The translations under genes were made by a program, and so were the position numbers. DNA of 64,000 nucleotides from Meloidogyne chitwoodi (lineage: Eukaryota > Nematoda > Chromadorea > Rhabditida > Meloidogynidae): positions 620,001 to 684,000 of the forward strand of contig JACZZP010000002.1 in NCBI GenBank assembly GCA_015183035.1, in the 5' to 3' direction. A model generated the notes under the pieces. It did no database searches. It was not told where the DNA came from and saw nothing but the letters and a program-made list of their open reading frames with translations. Every line of letters starts with the position of its first letter. The first letter of the stretch is position 1. Positions 1 to 13,400 of this stretch are shown here, piece after piece.

Positions 1-178
1 AAAGAGAAATAAATATTTTTTTAATAGAAATTACAAAATGCCATAATTATAGAAAGAGGCTAAAATTCAAAAATAAGAAATTTCTTTTAAATTTACATGG
101 GAAGAAATGGTCACAAGTCATTTTTTTAACAATTTTTTTTTCCAGCAAAAAAAGATATATTTTATTTATTTTTACATA

Positions 179-1598
179 ATGGAAGCTTTAATAAATAAAC
201 AACAACCATTATATCAAGGAACTTCGAAAATGACAGATTCACGACAGAAAAATTATTCAAAAATTCCTCTGGGACAGATGCAACAACTAAGCATTGATCC
301 TAAACTTATTTGGCGTGAACGCAAGAATAGGTTGTGTCTTTCTATTCTACAATACATAAATTATAATATTTAATAGAAGTGAGAATCAAATTTACGTTAT
401 TAAATGTGATATGAGTGCACTTCAACGAGTTCTTTATAAACAAAAGAAAAAGGATCTGATTGATTCAAAAGATGAGGTTTAATTTTGATACTATATAGTT
501 AAATCTTATCTAATTTCAGCAGGATCGATATGCTTTGATGAAAACTGTTTTGGATTTACGTAAACTTTGTAATCATCCTTTCCTTTTCCATAGTGTTGAA
601 GATGAATGTCAAAGCCATTGGAAGTTTAAGAAAGATAGCGGGTAACCTTTTGAGATTCTTGTCTTAAAAATATTCCTTCTTTTAGAAAAAATCTTTACCG
701 AGTATCAGGAAAATTTGAACTACTTGATCGTATTTTGCCTAAATTCAAGGTAACAGATCACCGAGTTCTCATCTTTTGTCAAATGACGACAACGATGGAC
801 ATAATGGAAGATTACTTTAACGTAACTTATTCTTAAAAAATGCTCAACTTTTTTAATTTTCTAATTTTAGTATCGTTCGTTGAAATATTTGCGTTCGGAT
901 GAAAGCACAACTCGTGGGGATTATGGCAATCTCCTTAAGGAATTCAATACTCCTGGATCAGAATATTTCTTGTTTATGTTGAGTACTCGAGCTGGTAGAC
1001 TAGGCTTAAATTTTCAGTCAGCAGATACGATTATAATATTTGATTCTGCTTGGAACCCTCATCAGGTTATTTGATTTATTTGAAATAGACATACTTTATT
1101 AAATAAACAATTAATTTCAGGATTTGCAAGCTCAAGATAGAGTATATCTTATTGGACAAACTCATGAAGTAAATTTTTATGAAAATCTTTAATTGTGCTT
1201 GAAACTACCCATCTTTCCTTAATTATTAAGCACTAACAATTTGCTTGCCAAAATATTAATTTAAGGTACGCGTTCTTCGTTTAATCACTGCCAACAGTAT
1301 TGATGAGAAGATTTTAGATGTTGCTCGCTTAGAACTAAACATTAACGAGAAAACTGAAGCAGAACGTCAAAAAATTTTAGAAGAAATTATTCGGGCTGAT
1401 AACGATGAAGATGAAGTTCCAGACGATGAGTTCATCAATCAAATGATTGCGCGCAGTGAACAAGAATTTGATTTGTTTCAACAAATGGATATTGATCGTC
1501 GCAGAGCTGAGGCTATGGAATGTCATCGAAAGCCTCGACTTATTGAGGAACATGAAATTCCTACATCTATTATTAGCGAAGACAAAAAAATTAAATAA
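179..1598 (+). CDS. Reduced Brahma/BRG1-like SNF2 protein lacking the DExx lobe
   Basis: Seven exons splice in frame (179-330, 377-476, 520-641, 686-821, 871-1065, 1121-1168, 1266-1598). Residues 1-50 resemble the stretch just before the HSA domain of Brahma ([13 protein letters not shown]). The next exon starts at [11 protein letters not shown], which in Brahma lies after the first RecA lobe. The protein then follows the Brahma helicase C lobe closely ([42 protein letters not shown]) and ends inside the post-helicase region ([29 protein letters not shown]), with no bromodomain. The HSA domain, Walker A and DExx motifs are absent. Motif V reads [11 protein letters not shown] instead of STRAGGLGLNL, and motif VI reads DRVYLIGQ instead of DRAHRIGQ, losing its second arginine. 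It is therefore unlikely to hydrolyse ATP alone. All junctions keep frame, so it may be expressed; a decaying partial gene copy is the alternative. Confidence 0.75.
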
Positions 1599-1898
1599 GA
1601 ATGTTTTGAAATACTTTTTTTGAACTGATTATTTAAAATGCTTTTAAGTTCTTTGTGATTGGTGTAGAACATGTAGCATATTATCTCTGGACTTTATAAA
1701 CATTTTTAAATTTGATTACTTCTATCCAATTTTTAATTGTTTCGATAAAGTGTAAAATTCTTATCATTTCGAGTTTGCTTGGTATAGTCCTATCGCTTAA
1801 TTTATTCTCAAGTGAAGAACAGTTTTCTATACATTCTTACTTTTTGTTAATACCTTTGAGCTTAATTTTCTTGCATAAATAATTAACATTTTTAACAG
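1599..1898. other. Intergenic spacer
   Basis: AT-rich sequence between the Brahma-like gene and the F-box-like gene. It ends in TTTTTAACAG directly before the next ATG, consistent with a trans-splice acceptor. Nothing else was recognised. Confidence 0.5.
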
Positions 1899-3319
1899 AT
1901 GTTTCCTGTACCTCGGCTATCCAACGATGTTCTTTACATGATATCTGAAGCATTACTTTTTAAAAAACCATCTAATAATACAATGTTCAATCAAATAGAT
2001 CTTTGAAAATCTAATGCTTATACTCGTTTTATGGTTTTTCTAAAAAAATTTTATTTTAATATTTTTATTTTAGTATCGCGATTCCGATCATATTAGAACT
2101 TTTTTTTTGATTTTTTCTAAAATGGAAACTCTTGAGCTTGATGGTTTATATAAATATGTAATTTCTTTTTACAAAAACAGAATAGTCATGAAAAATGTAA
2201 GCTAATTTATAATTAAATATGAATGCTTTTGTAGTTTGATTTCTTTGGTCCATACATTATCACCAAGCGATTTGTTTCGAATCTTCTTAATTCTGGCTTA
2301 TTAAATATTTCTGTTATAAAAATTCGTTATTTTTTGGGAGAGTTACCTGCCTTGGATAATTTTTCTAGCAAAGAGGACATACTCAGACATTTTATACAAG
2401 TAGAAGGTATAATTAATAAAACGATTGAAAGCTGGTATTATTTACGAAAATTTATTTAATTTAGTTCCTTCAACTTCTTATAATGAGTCAAATTTATTGC
2501 CTTCAAATTCGAACATAAACATTTCAAAATTGGTGGTTGATGAGCCTATGTCGTCTCTTAGTTTGTTTCTTTTTTTAAATTAATTTAAATGTATGAAACA
2601 GAAAGACATCTAATTTCTTTGCTTTCTATTAATGCGGAGAATGTTGAGTTTTCAAATCGTCATCAAAACCTCATTTTCGAATGTACTTCTTCAGAAAGGT
2701 ATATTACAAATTTAAATATTTTATTCAATTATTTTAATATGAATTAGCCTATTTATTTTTAGTTAATTTAGCTTATTTTTTAACTCGTTGATTATAATCA
2801 GGACGCTTTATGTTTTTTAATATTATTTTAAGATTTATTATCGTTCGTACAAAAAGGATAAAAATTAAATGTGTTATTGATATAGAATCCGAAAACGATT
2901 TTTTTGACCATCTAAAGAGTTATGTACATTTTTTACTCAATTCTTGCCCAAATGTTGAACATATTGAATTTAAATTCACTTGCTCTACTTCTTTTGAATA
3001 TATTGAAGCTATGGAAATTCTCATTGTTTCAATTGTAGAGCATATCAAACTTTTTGATATTGCTAGCAAACAGTTGAACATTCATATGGAGTTTTTCATA
3101 ACTTTTTGGGGAGATGGGGTAAATTTTTTAAAGGTTTCTTTAAATTTGATTTTTTATTTGTAGCCGATTCCGCATGATCATAACTTTTTAAATTTGGGGG
3201 AGTCATTAGAATCAGAAATTTTATCTAATCTTTCGCGAATTATAGAATGTAATGATTTAATTGGTAGAAAACACAAATGCTTATTGAATATTTTCTTTGA
3301 AAATCCTTTTGGTTTCTGA
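1899..3319 (+). pseudogene. F-box-like nematode family gene, probably broken
   Basis: The first exon (from 1899) encodes an F-box-like opening, PRLSNDVLYMISEALLF. The last two exons (2802-3118 and 3164-3319) encode a segment of the kind found behind F-box-like domains in tylenchid proteins (DHLKSYVHFLLNSCPNVEHI). The middle exons (about 2074-2196, 2235-2406, 2465 onward) keep frame with each other. Two faults appear in the simplest model: an in-frame TGA at 2004-2006 in exon 1, and a junction before 2802 that does not preserve the reading frame. Alternative splice sites could rescue either one, so 'pseudogene' is a leaning. The F-box assignment rests on pattern and is modest. No function beyond possible substrate recruitment to an SCF ligase can be suggested. 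Confidence 0.4.
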
Positions 3320-3682
3320 CGGTTTGTTTATATCTATTGAATAATAAATATTACTAAATTAAATTTTGGCTAGAAAATTTTTAAAAATTCGAGACAAAAA
3401 TTAAATATACAATTAAATTTTAGAATAATATGGCAGAATTTTCCTTTTTGTGGATTTATAAGAACATTTGTAAAAAATTGGTTCAAATTTTGATAAATAT
3501 TGAATATCATCTTTATTATTTAATTTATTTGGTTGATTTTTTTTATTTATGAGCTTTAAAAATTTTTATTAAAACACCTTTTTTTAAAATTTTTAAAGTA
3601 ATATTCTTAATTTATCTGCAATTAAAACATAATTTTGTAAAAATTATTTTTGATTTTATTTTTAGCTTTTTCTATGTCATAA
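3320..3682. other. Intergenic spacer
   Basis: AT-rich spacer with long T and A runs. No coding exon, RNA gene or element was recognised. Confidence 0.5.
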
Positions 3683-5600
3683 ATGCTTCAATTTCGAAAA
3701 TGTCTACTTCATTATTTTATTAAAATGGACAGAAAAAATATAAATAAATTTTCTTCTTTTCCAACTTCTTTTAACAAAACGAATGAATCTGACCTTTTTC
3801 AAATACCTGTGACTTTAGATAAAATTAATGGAAAGGTGACGATTAATGCTGTTTATCAGGTTTATTTTTATATTAAAATTAATTTTTAATATTAATTTAA
3901 ATATTTTAGGACACTCATCTTTATGAACTCCCACTAAAAGGTCGAACAGTTGTTATGCTTCATGGATCGCCCGGTTCTCACAAAGATTTTAAATATGTTG
4001 TGCCTCTTTTGAGGCTAAAAGGAATTCGTTCTATTGCAATTAATTGGCCTGGTTTGGGTTATAGTGAATGTTTGTTTTTTTTTTTATAAATTTTGTTAGA
4101 TGACTTATGAAGTTATTTTTTTATTTAATAAACTATTTAAATGAGAGAAACTTGAAATTTTAAAATCTTGGAAATAAGTCTTCTGGGAAACATTTGAGGG
4201 GTTTGGAAAGTAATTGAACCCTCTTGAATGTTTTTATTCTTAATTATCACTTTATGAGAGTTATTAGGTCTTTTATAGGATTTGAAAAAGATTGAATTTT
4301 TTTAAAATTATTTTTTACCTTTTTTATATTTTCTATAGTACAGATGATGATAAACTAAAAAATGATAATTTGGAGAGAACAGAATATGTTCAATCAATAA
4401 TTAATTCATTAAAACTGCAAAAACCATTAATCTTTCTTGGACATTCTAGAGGTGTAGAAAATGCTTTTCGACTTGCTGAAAGAAATGAGGTTTTCTTTTT
4501 AAATAATCTATTTTTAAAAATATTAAAGGAAAAAACAATTGGTGTTGTAGCAGCTAATTTTGTTGGAACACGTCCACATAAGGCTGTACGTCCATTCTTT
4601 GCTCTTCGTTTCCTTTCTGCTTTGTGGGATTTTGCTGGACTGATGAAACTTCAATTTTTGTTAGAACCCCTTTTCAAAGCTAGTTAGTTTTTTTAACTTT
4701 TATATTTATTTTTAAAACTTATCTTCATCAATTAAAATTAATTTTGGCAAAAATAGGAGTATTTTCAATAAAAAATAAAAAAAAAGATTTTCGGTGAAAT
4801 GTGTCTTTCTGTGACTTTTTAAACTTTCTGTCATTTAAGTGAACTATTAAAATAAATAATTAATTTTAACAGTTTATGCCTGGGTTGGTTTTAAAACTCC
4901 AAGTGGTTATATGGCCAGCATTTGTCTTAAAACAATGACTAAAACAGATTTTGATGATCAATTAAAATTTATTTTTCCTTTAAGAATGAATCAAAAAATT
5001 CAACTTTTATTAGCTTATTCAGGAGAAGATCATTTAATAGAGCCAGAATTAAGTGAAGAATTATTGGATGATATTGGATTGAAAGAAAATTGTCGATTGG
5101 TTATTAATTTTATTTTTTTGTGGGTTAATGAGTATAAGAGGGTTTTTCACTCACTTGTAATGAAAATTAATTTAAAATTTGTAGTACTATTCTTAAAGAA
5201 TAATTCAAGAATCCTTTCTGGTTAGGTGGTTGTGTTTTATTATTCCCTGGCAATAGGGGCGGGTTTGATACCACTTGAGAGATAAATGCCTGGATTATAT
5301 TAAAAATTATTTTTCTATTTTTTTCTTAATAAAATTTTTATTTTAAGGTTACTGAAACAATTGGAGACGAACAACAGATTATTGAAAATACACGTAAATT
5401 AATTAGAGAAGGACACAAAAATATTGCCGTTTATTTTGCTTGCGAGGTTTTTTTAAAAATTTAGATAAAATTTCCTGGATAAATATTTTCTCGAATCCTT
5501 TGATTTTTAGGGTCATTTTCTTCAAAAATTTCGTTGTAAATTTCTGGCTGATTCAATTGTTGAAATGTTTGATGAAGCTGAAAATAATTCAAAATTATAA
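3683..5600 (+). CDS. Alpha/beta hydrolase, nematode DUF1057-type
   Basis: Predicted hydrolase of unknown substrate. Exons splice in frame: 3683-3859, 3910-4069, 4344-4489, 4529-4682, 4873-5098, one from about 5349 to 5446, and 5511-5600. The oxyanion-loop region MLHGSPGSHKDFKYV, the strand SIAINWPGLGYSE and the nucleophile elbow FLGHSRG (serine in G-H-S-R-G) are typical of alpha/beta hydrolases. HGSPGSHKDF in particular resembles the nematode DUF1057 family. The tail AYSGEDHLIEPELSEELL carries an acidic residue expected near the catalytic Asp, and GHFLQKFR may supply the catalytic His. ATG 3725 is a possible alternative start, because the first 14 residues look untypical. The stop lies 130 bp from the end of convergent CTU2. 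Confidence 0.75.
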
Positions 5601-5729
5601 GAAACTCCTTTTTTAGCAAATTTATTTCAACAAAATTTGACATTTGCGAACACAGGTTTCTTTTAATTTTAGAAACGCTGAAAATCACAAAATTATTTAT
5701 TCGCAAATGTCATATTATTAATAAAATAA

Positions 5730-7253
5730 TTATTTAATAATTTCTTTTAATAAAATAATTCCTTCATTTTCAATATCTTCAATTATTGATAAACAAGGCT
5801 GACAAAGTTTTAATAAAATTATATTATTAATTTTATTCTCTTTTCTTTCAAATCGACAAAAACAAAGTGAACATATTTGACCATTCCTTTCACTTTCAAT
5901 TTTTGAAGAAACACTCAAAATTGTGGAAATCTTAAAATTTATATTATTTTAAATAGGCGAAAATTAGAAATTATTTAAAAAATCCAAACCGTTGCAGGGA
6001 AGCCATTATCACGGAGTGACTCAATAAAATCCTTTGTTAAACTTTGAACGCTGTTCTCAACTTTAAAAAAATATTTTTAAAATTTAAATAATTTTTTTAA
6101 ACCTTTTATTTCTCCATTAATTATTCTTTCAGTTCCATTTTCTTTTATTCTCTCAAAATTCTCTATCCTATCAAGTGCATCCAACTCATTGTAAGAAATA
6201 TCACGAAGTGGACGAATAAACTGAATTGAATGATTGGCAAATGGAAGAGAATTTACTGAAACACGGTCATCAATAACTGAAGAAATATCACATACTGAGG
6301 AGCCTGAGAAAAAAGATGATTGATTTTGACACTTTTAGGGAAAAATCCGCAAGTTTTGTCCGCAAATTTCCATAAAAATTAAAAAGTTTTCTAAAACCTC
6401 TCCCAAAGCAAAGACTATTTATTGTTTCTGTAGCTAGTTGATCAGCATTTTCACTCAAAAGCACAGATGGAAAGCCAAAATAAGCAGCATATTGTGCCAA
6501 AAGTCTTGTACGAATAAGACGAATTAATTCAAGTCGAACGCTGGATGATCGACAACTTGATATTAAATTGGACAATTTTTCAAGCTGAAAAAGAATATTT
6601 AAATTAAAAAATGTTAAAACTTTAATTAAATAATATTTAATTAAAAAACTTTTCAAACGTTTTCTTCTCCATCAACACAATCACCATTTTCAAATCCTTT
6701 TGAAAAATCTTCAAATTCATTAAATATTGAAGCTAGATGTGCAAAACGCCAATTCCATTTAGAATAAAATTTTTGCTTCAATAAAAACATTTTTAACTGA
6801 TTAAATTGTTTTTTTAACTCCAAAGAATTCATTACTTCGTCAAAAAGGACCAAAACCTTTGAAGAAAATTAATATTTCCTTTTTCATATATAAAAAATAC
6901 TTTGGCATCAAGTCTTAAAATTCTATGATCATCTGGCCCTGATATAGCTTTAAATGTTAATTTTAGTAATTGAAGTGATTCTAATTGACTTTTTGTTGAA
7001 AATATAAGAATAGCATTTCGTTGATCTACGGTCTAAAATTTAATTGATAAAATAGGGAAAATTGTTAGAAAATAAAAACCTTGAAAACACGATTTCTTCC
7101 CAATGAAGACGCAAATTTGTGTTGAATAACTTTTGGAAAACAATCAATGCAATAACCAGCTAATCGAGTATTTTCCAAACGAAAAAAACTGCCATTTCCA
7201 TCGGTGCATTTAACACAAGGAATAGAAGTTGTTGAAGAAGTCTGAGAATTCAT
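5730..7253 (-). CDS. CTU2: Cytoplasmic tRNA 2-thiolation protein 2
   Basis: CTU2/NCS2 acts with CTU1 to place sulfur on wobble uridine 34 of Lys, Glu and Gln tRNAs in the cytosol. The N-terminus has the zinc-type pair PCVKC and GYCIDCF, followed by the family signature VIQHKFASSLGRNRVFK. The middle has LLAQYAAYFGFPSVLLSENAD and a TINSLCFGRG segment, matching the CTU2 PP-loop-like core (family: NCTRLAIKLM..LCLGRG). The tail carries another zinc-type pair, CSLCFCRF and LCQPCLSI. As in other CTU2 proteins, the ATP-binding SGGxDS motif of active PP-loop enzymes is not seen. The start at 7253 is supported by immediate similarity after MNSQ. It is divergent from the ROD gene across 230 bp. Exon borders are only partly resolved. 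Confidence 0.85.
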
Positions 7254-7483
7254 TTCAACATTCGAAATTCTGGAAAAGAAAAAATCAAAACTTAATCAAA
7301 GTTTAAAAATCGCCAATTTTGGCATAATGTTTGGCGGGACATTTTTTATGAAATAAAATTTATTTAAAGGCTTGGGTTTTCCAAATTTTGTCATTTTTTT
7401 TTATTTTCTTTTCATTTTACTATTATTGATTTTGTGTTTTTGTATATTTTATTTTAGTTAAAATAAAAATATTTTAAAATAAT
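7254..7483. promoter_or_regulatory. Divergent promoter region between CTU2 and ROD
   Basis: Only 230 bp separate the two start codons, so both promoters must share this AT-rich stretch unless trans-splicing moves the cap sites. No specific binding motif was recognised. Confidence 0.4.
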
Positions 7484-10400
7484 AATGGTTAGACGTAGGT
7501 TTAATGTAATCGACAATGTTCCTGTTATGTATCAAGACAGTGGAACTGACCTTTCTCAAGCATTGAGCTCATATGAAGTTGCAACAGCAAAAGTTCTTAA
7601 GAGTATGATTTTATTTGTTTAATTTAATACGATTTTTCATAAGGTGATGTCTCCGAATCCGAGTTGGTGTCTCCTAAAATCTTCTCTGCTTCGCGAAATA
7701 AATGGCAAGTTTTTTTTGAGTGAGATTCTTTCTTATTCTAAAATTTTCAGGCTTGTTCTTAGTATTGATTCCGATCTTCATATATTTGATTTATCAGTTG
7801 GGTGTGTAGAATTCTCTTTGGATTGTTCCAAAAGCCGTCTTGACAACTCAAAAGGGAAGGAGAAACGAAGCATTTTAACACCTGAAGATGGCAATGTCGT
7901 GGAACTTTGTTTTTTGCCTGATCGGGATGTATTTTTGGTTTTGCTGAGCACCGGAACACTTTTCTTCATGTCGCCAAATAATCGGTTCACTCATCGACGG
8001 GTATATTTTAGTATAGGTGTTTACCATTCATTCTTTAAATTGATTAGTCTGTTCTTTCACCAATGGAAAACTGCTCAATTTGCATTGTCTCAAATCCAAA
8101 CTCTTATTCCACATGTATTTTGGACCGTGACAAGGCAGTTCTACATCTTGTTTCAATCCCTCCATTTGATTTTTCAATTCGTGATGAAACGGAATTTCGT
8201 GAAAATTTTTCTTCTGTTGAGTTAGTCCGGACTTTTGTGATTGCTTCAACCTTAAAATATCATTTTTTGGCTTTTTTGACAAACTATTTTGTTTTGGTAT
8301 GATTTCTTAAGATAATTTTTTCTATTTTTTTCAAAGTTTCCCCAAAATCCTGGTTTGGTTACTTCAATTTCTGTTCATCATGAGGATGCTAATAACAATT
8401 TTGAAGATTCTGATTGCTTCTCTCCTCTTTTCAAGATTGATAATCCAGTCAAAATGGTCAAAAACATTGGTTCTTTTGTTGTGGCATTAATTGCTGATCA
8501 GCTTCAATTTTATGACCAAAATCTTATTCTTTGCTTCACGTTGAATTTGAAAACTAATAGACGAACTGTTCAAGTCTTGGATTTTGATTTTTTGGATGTG
8601 GAGAATTTTTGCGATTTTGCTTCTGATGTTAAACTTTTGCTAAAAGTTTTGACAAAAAACAATGTAGTTGAGGTTGTATTTTTCGAACAGTTTTTTGTTA
8701 TTATCAAATTTTTTTAGTTTTTGATTCGACAGGCAAACGAAAAGATGGTTCAGTTTAGAAAAGTTTGTTCTATGCACACCGTGATGATAAATCATTCAAC
8801 TCCAAATGATGATAGTAGCATTGTTTATGTTGATGCTTGTTCTGACAAGAGGTATATATGTGAATTAGACTGTTGTTTGACCTGTTTTACCCCTTGATCC
8901 ATTAAATTTTAGTTTTGAAAAAGTTTTTATGATTCATAATTATAGTCATTTAAACCTAATGCCCAATAGGTTTTAACTCAAATGAATTAATTCACTTATA
9001 GTCCTGATATGGTCTTTCTTCGCTTTGTTAATCATTCTCAACCACTTACTCGTTTACATCGTCTTTTGGATTTGAAATATTTTGATGATGCGCTTTCTTT
9101 TGCAAAATCATACAATTTGTCTATTAATGTATTCTTTTTAATATATTTTCTTCAATTTCTCTTCTTTTTTTAGTTAGTATACGAGGCTATAATCCGCAAC
9201 TGTCAAGAAAAGATTCAAAATGCAGAGGATGGCAATTATGAGGAAGGAACATTTCTTGAAATGATGAAAAACTTGCAATTAATTTCTGACGATGATTCGG
9301 TTTATTTTTAAAAAATTGTTTAAATTTGTTTTTTAGGCTGGTGATATGTGTGTGGCTTCTTTACCTTTTTTAAATTGTTTTGAACATATTATGGAGGTTA
9401 TCACATTCTCTAAAGGACTAAAAATCTCAGGTATTTTTAATTCAAATTTGGGTTTGATACTTTTATTAAAAACTGACAAAATTTTAAATTAAGATGATTA
9501 CACGCTGACTGAACTTGGCCGCTTTCGTTTTGAAATTGATTCATATAGTTTGGTTTATGGAAAGAGCAAGGAGTATTATTTACGAAACTCTGATTGGCAT
9601 AATTTCTATTCAAGCGACACTCATAAAGAATTTTTTGATCGTTTTTGTGAAAAAGGGAAAATTACTGAAGCTCGAATACTCTTCACTCGTTATCCAGCCA
9701 TCTCTGAGAATCTTATGGACAATAGTGCTCTTCATAAATTACTTGTTGTATTTCGGGATATTATTAAAGGTTTAAATTTTTGATTTTAGAATTTTTTATT
9801 TGAATTTTATTTTTTAGCCAATCCTGCTCTTTGCTGCGATATTAGCCAATTTATGCAGTCTGATTTAATTTCGAACTTCCTCCATATTGGGCATGATTCT
9901 ACAAAACAAATTTGTGAAGACTTGAGTGCATTTTTCATTTCCATTTCACTCCTTTTGGAAGAGATTGAACCAAATAATTTTCCTAAAAATGCGTTAGAAT
10001 TCTCACAGACATTTGATCGTGCAATTGTTTTGTTGAAAAAGGAATGTCAAACTCCAGATAAATATGTATTCTTTTTGATTTTATTAAAAAAAAACATTTT
10101 TTATTCAACTTTAGGTGTTTCTTCTCCATGTTCTTAAACAATTGGTTGATGATGGAGTGGGTGACCATCCGTCTTCATCTGTTTCACGACTGAAGAAGTT
10201 AATTCGTGATTTGATAAAACTTGAAGGCATTCTTTCTAAATATCAATGTTCAATGAAATATTCTGAATATCTAGTTTGTTATTATGAAAGTTTTGGGTAT
10301 AAAATTTTTTTTAATTTTTAGACCCAGGATGTCAATACAATTTGCCATCATATATTGGATCGAGTTCGCTCCGCATCGTCAATTCATGATCATATTCAAC

Positions 10401-13400
10401 AATTTGTATTTCCTTATATTGAAGAGCATCATTTGGATAGAAATAAATTACTTCATGATTACATAAAGGTTGTCCATTGATTTATTTATTCTAATTTTAT
10501 TATTTTAGAATCTCGCAAGCTCTTATCGTCATGTTCCAACACAGAAAGGTGGAAACACTTGGGATGTGCTTTGTATTCAAATAACTGAACAAATTACTGA
10601 TTCAAACATTCGTTGCCGTGCACTGATTGAAATTGCTAGTGGTACAGTACCTCCTTGGACTCTTCAATTAAGCACTGTTATAAAAAATATTTTGGCTCAA
10701 GAAGAAAAGATTTCTCCTAAATTGTTTGTTTTTTATAATCTTTTTGAAAATTCATCCGAATTTTTATTATTTTTTTCAGAATAGCTCAATTGCGTAGGCA
10801 ATGCTCGTATGCAGAGTTGGGTCAAATTTTTATCAAATACCAAATTTCACTCGAGGCTCGGTCACGAATGATTTGTACTTTGAACGTTCGTCAGCTTTTA
10901 CAGTTTATCTTCAAAAATAGTGATAAAGATATGGTTGAAAAATTGCAGGACGGTTTTAAGGTATTTTAATTTAATTTTTCTTTTAAATTATCAATTTTAA
11001 ATTGAGATTGTTGAAATTTACGACTTTCTTCTATCAACAACATCTCTTTCAAATGCTGATTGTTATTTTATCTATGCGACTGTTTTAGTTCGTCAATTTA
11101 CTGATGATTGGAATATCAAGCCACTATTAGATTTGTTTCAGCTGATAAAAGTAAAGGAGAATGTTGAAGCTGTTGCGTTAAAATTAGTCACACATCTCAA
11201 ATGTCTTTTGGAGCCTACGAAACTAAAGGTTTAAAAATATAACAATTTACTTTATAAATATAATTGTAATTCTTTCTTTTTAAAGAAAATAATTGAACAA
11301 CGTCTCATTTGGATTGCGTGTTTGCTTGCTGTTTTGGAGCGTTTCTTACCTGACACAGTCAAAAATCGTACATTCATTCGGAAAACTCGTAATTTGCGTC
11401 AACTCCAAAATCGACATCAAATTATTCTTGGTTTTAATTGTCTACGAAAAACTGAGGCAAACATTAAATTACTTGAAAAATTTATTGAGACATCAGCTGA
11501 AAAATCAATTGTGGAGGTTATTGGTTTTGGTACTCTTCTTGAATTGCCTTTAAAAACTTCCTGTGTGACTTTAATGCGTGCTCAAATTCATAGAAATCTT
11601 CCTGAAGCAGTTTTAAAAACATTAACGTTAATTCTTTTTTATCTAATTTTATTTAATTTTGGCAATTTTTTAGTTTTCTTCTAGACAATGAGAATAACCC
11701 TGAAAAATCTATAGTTGAGAATGCTTTGGAGGCTTTGACATATGTTTGTTGGAAATATACAGATTTAATTAAAAACGACTCAACCAAAGGAAACAATGGA
11801 GTTGAACTTATAGACTATTCCACAAATACTGTCTCAATGTTTAAAGAAATTTTACCAAAGTTGATTGATTGGTCTGTTTATTTGGAAGCAATTGAATTGG
11901 CTGATTCCTTTCTTATTGTAAGCGTTTATTTATAAATTTGAAAAATTTGTTTAAATTTAACAGATTACTCGTTATATTAATTTATTCTGGACTATTTTGA
12001 AGCAAATAAACAAGGATGCAGAATTGTTAAATACTACTTCTAGACCATCGAGCGTTGAGCCTGTAAAAAGTAATGTAGAAAAATTGAAGCAGTATGGATA
12101 AAATTATTTTTAAAAATATTTGTTTTTTAGGAAATCATTTCAACTCTATACATTTGATCATCGTATAGGCGTTTTATTTCCAGATGGCCAATTTTCTGAT
12201 CCTGTAGCAGTGGTTAGGGCTATTTGTGCAGTTGGTGTATCTGTAGTTGAGCCTCCAGTTGAAAAGTTTAATTTTTCTTTTATATAAATATTAAAAAATA
12301 AATTTTTTTATAAATTTAGAACTGAAAAGGAATACAATCAACAAATGTGCAAAAGTTGGGAAAAGTTATTTTCATTGCTTTCTAACTCTCATGTTCTTCT
12401 TGAAGTTCATTTAAGACAGTTCGCCAATACTTTATGTATTTTTTGTTTTTAAATTAAATTATTTTCTTTTATATTTATTTAGCTTGTTTTAATTCTAACG
12501 AGAAGCTTAGTACACTTGCTTTGAAGGGGATTGATGTACGTATTTTTAATGTCTGCAAAAAGATTTTTAATGCTCCTGTTGCTGATTTACATTTGGCTGC
12601 TCATTTATTATTTAGTTTGCCGACACAAACAATGATGAAGGTTTTTATTTGAATAAATAAATTTTTGTGTTTATTTAAATATTAATTATATAATAATTAG
12701 ACGTTGAAAGATCTTCGACATTGGGCATTACAAAAGAAGAATGTGCGTTACACACTTAATCTTATTCGTACTTCTTTGTTTGTTCTCATCCATACTAATC
12801 AAGAATTGGTTATAATTAAACAAGTAGCGGTTAGTTTACTCTTAATAAAATTGTTTAAAATTTGAATTTTTTTTAGTCTTGGTTTGATTCAACTCAATGG
12901 CAGAAACGTTTATTCAAGCAAGGAATCAACTTGGGAAATACTCAATTAAAACGTGATACAGTTTTTGATCTATGCGCAGAGTTTGCAAAAATTCTTTTAC
13001 CTTCGTCAATTCTCAAGGAATACTGTGATGGAACTTCTGGAGTTGATACTGCTTCTATTCTTTTAAATTATGGAGTAGAACTATGCAAGTTTTCTTCTTG
13101 TTTGAGTGGTACTGCAAATACTGAACGTTTGTCGTTATGCATTGAAACAGCAAAACAATCATTGGAAGTAATCTCTATTTATATAAATATTTTAAACTAA
13201 AATCTATTTTTAGCATATAAACATTGATGAAAAATCATTGCTTATACTCAATCAAACAATTCGTGACATTTGCCCTTATAATTACGAGGCTCTTGAGGTT
13301 TTGATAAACAAGATAAAGGAGATTCTTACTTCATTGGAATCTGTTGATGATGCAGATCGTATTAACGACAGTTCTTTGCTTTTCAAATTTTTAAAGTGAT

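Noticed and set aside
5461..5706. Minus-strand open frame of 81 codons
   Set aside because: It overlaps the last exon of the hydrolase, whose frame (GHFLQKFR..) is the convincing one, and it lies outside CTU2.
7759..8282. Minus-strand open frames opposite ROD
   Set aside because: They are shadows of well-aligned ROD exons and have no splice context.
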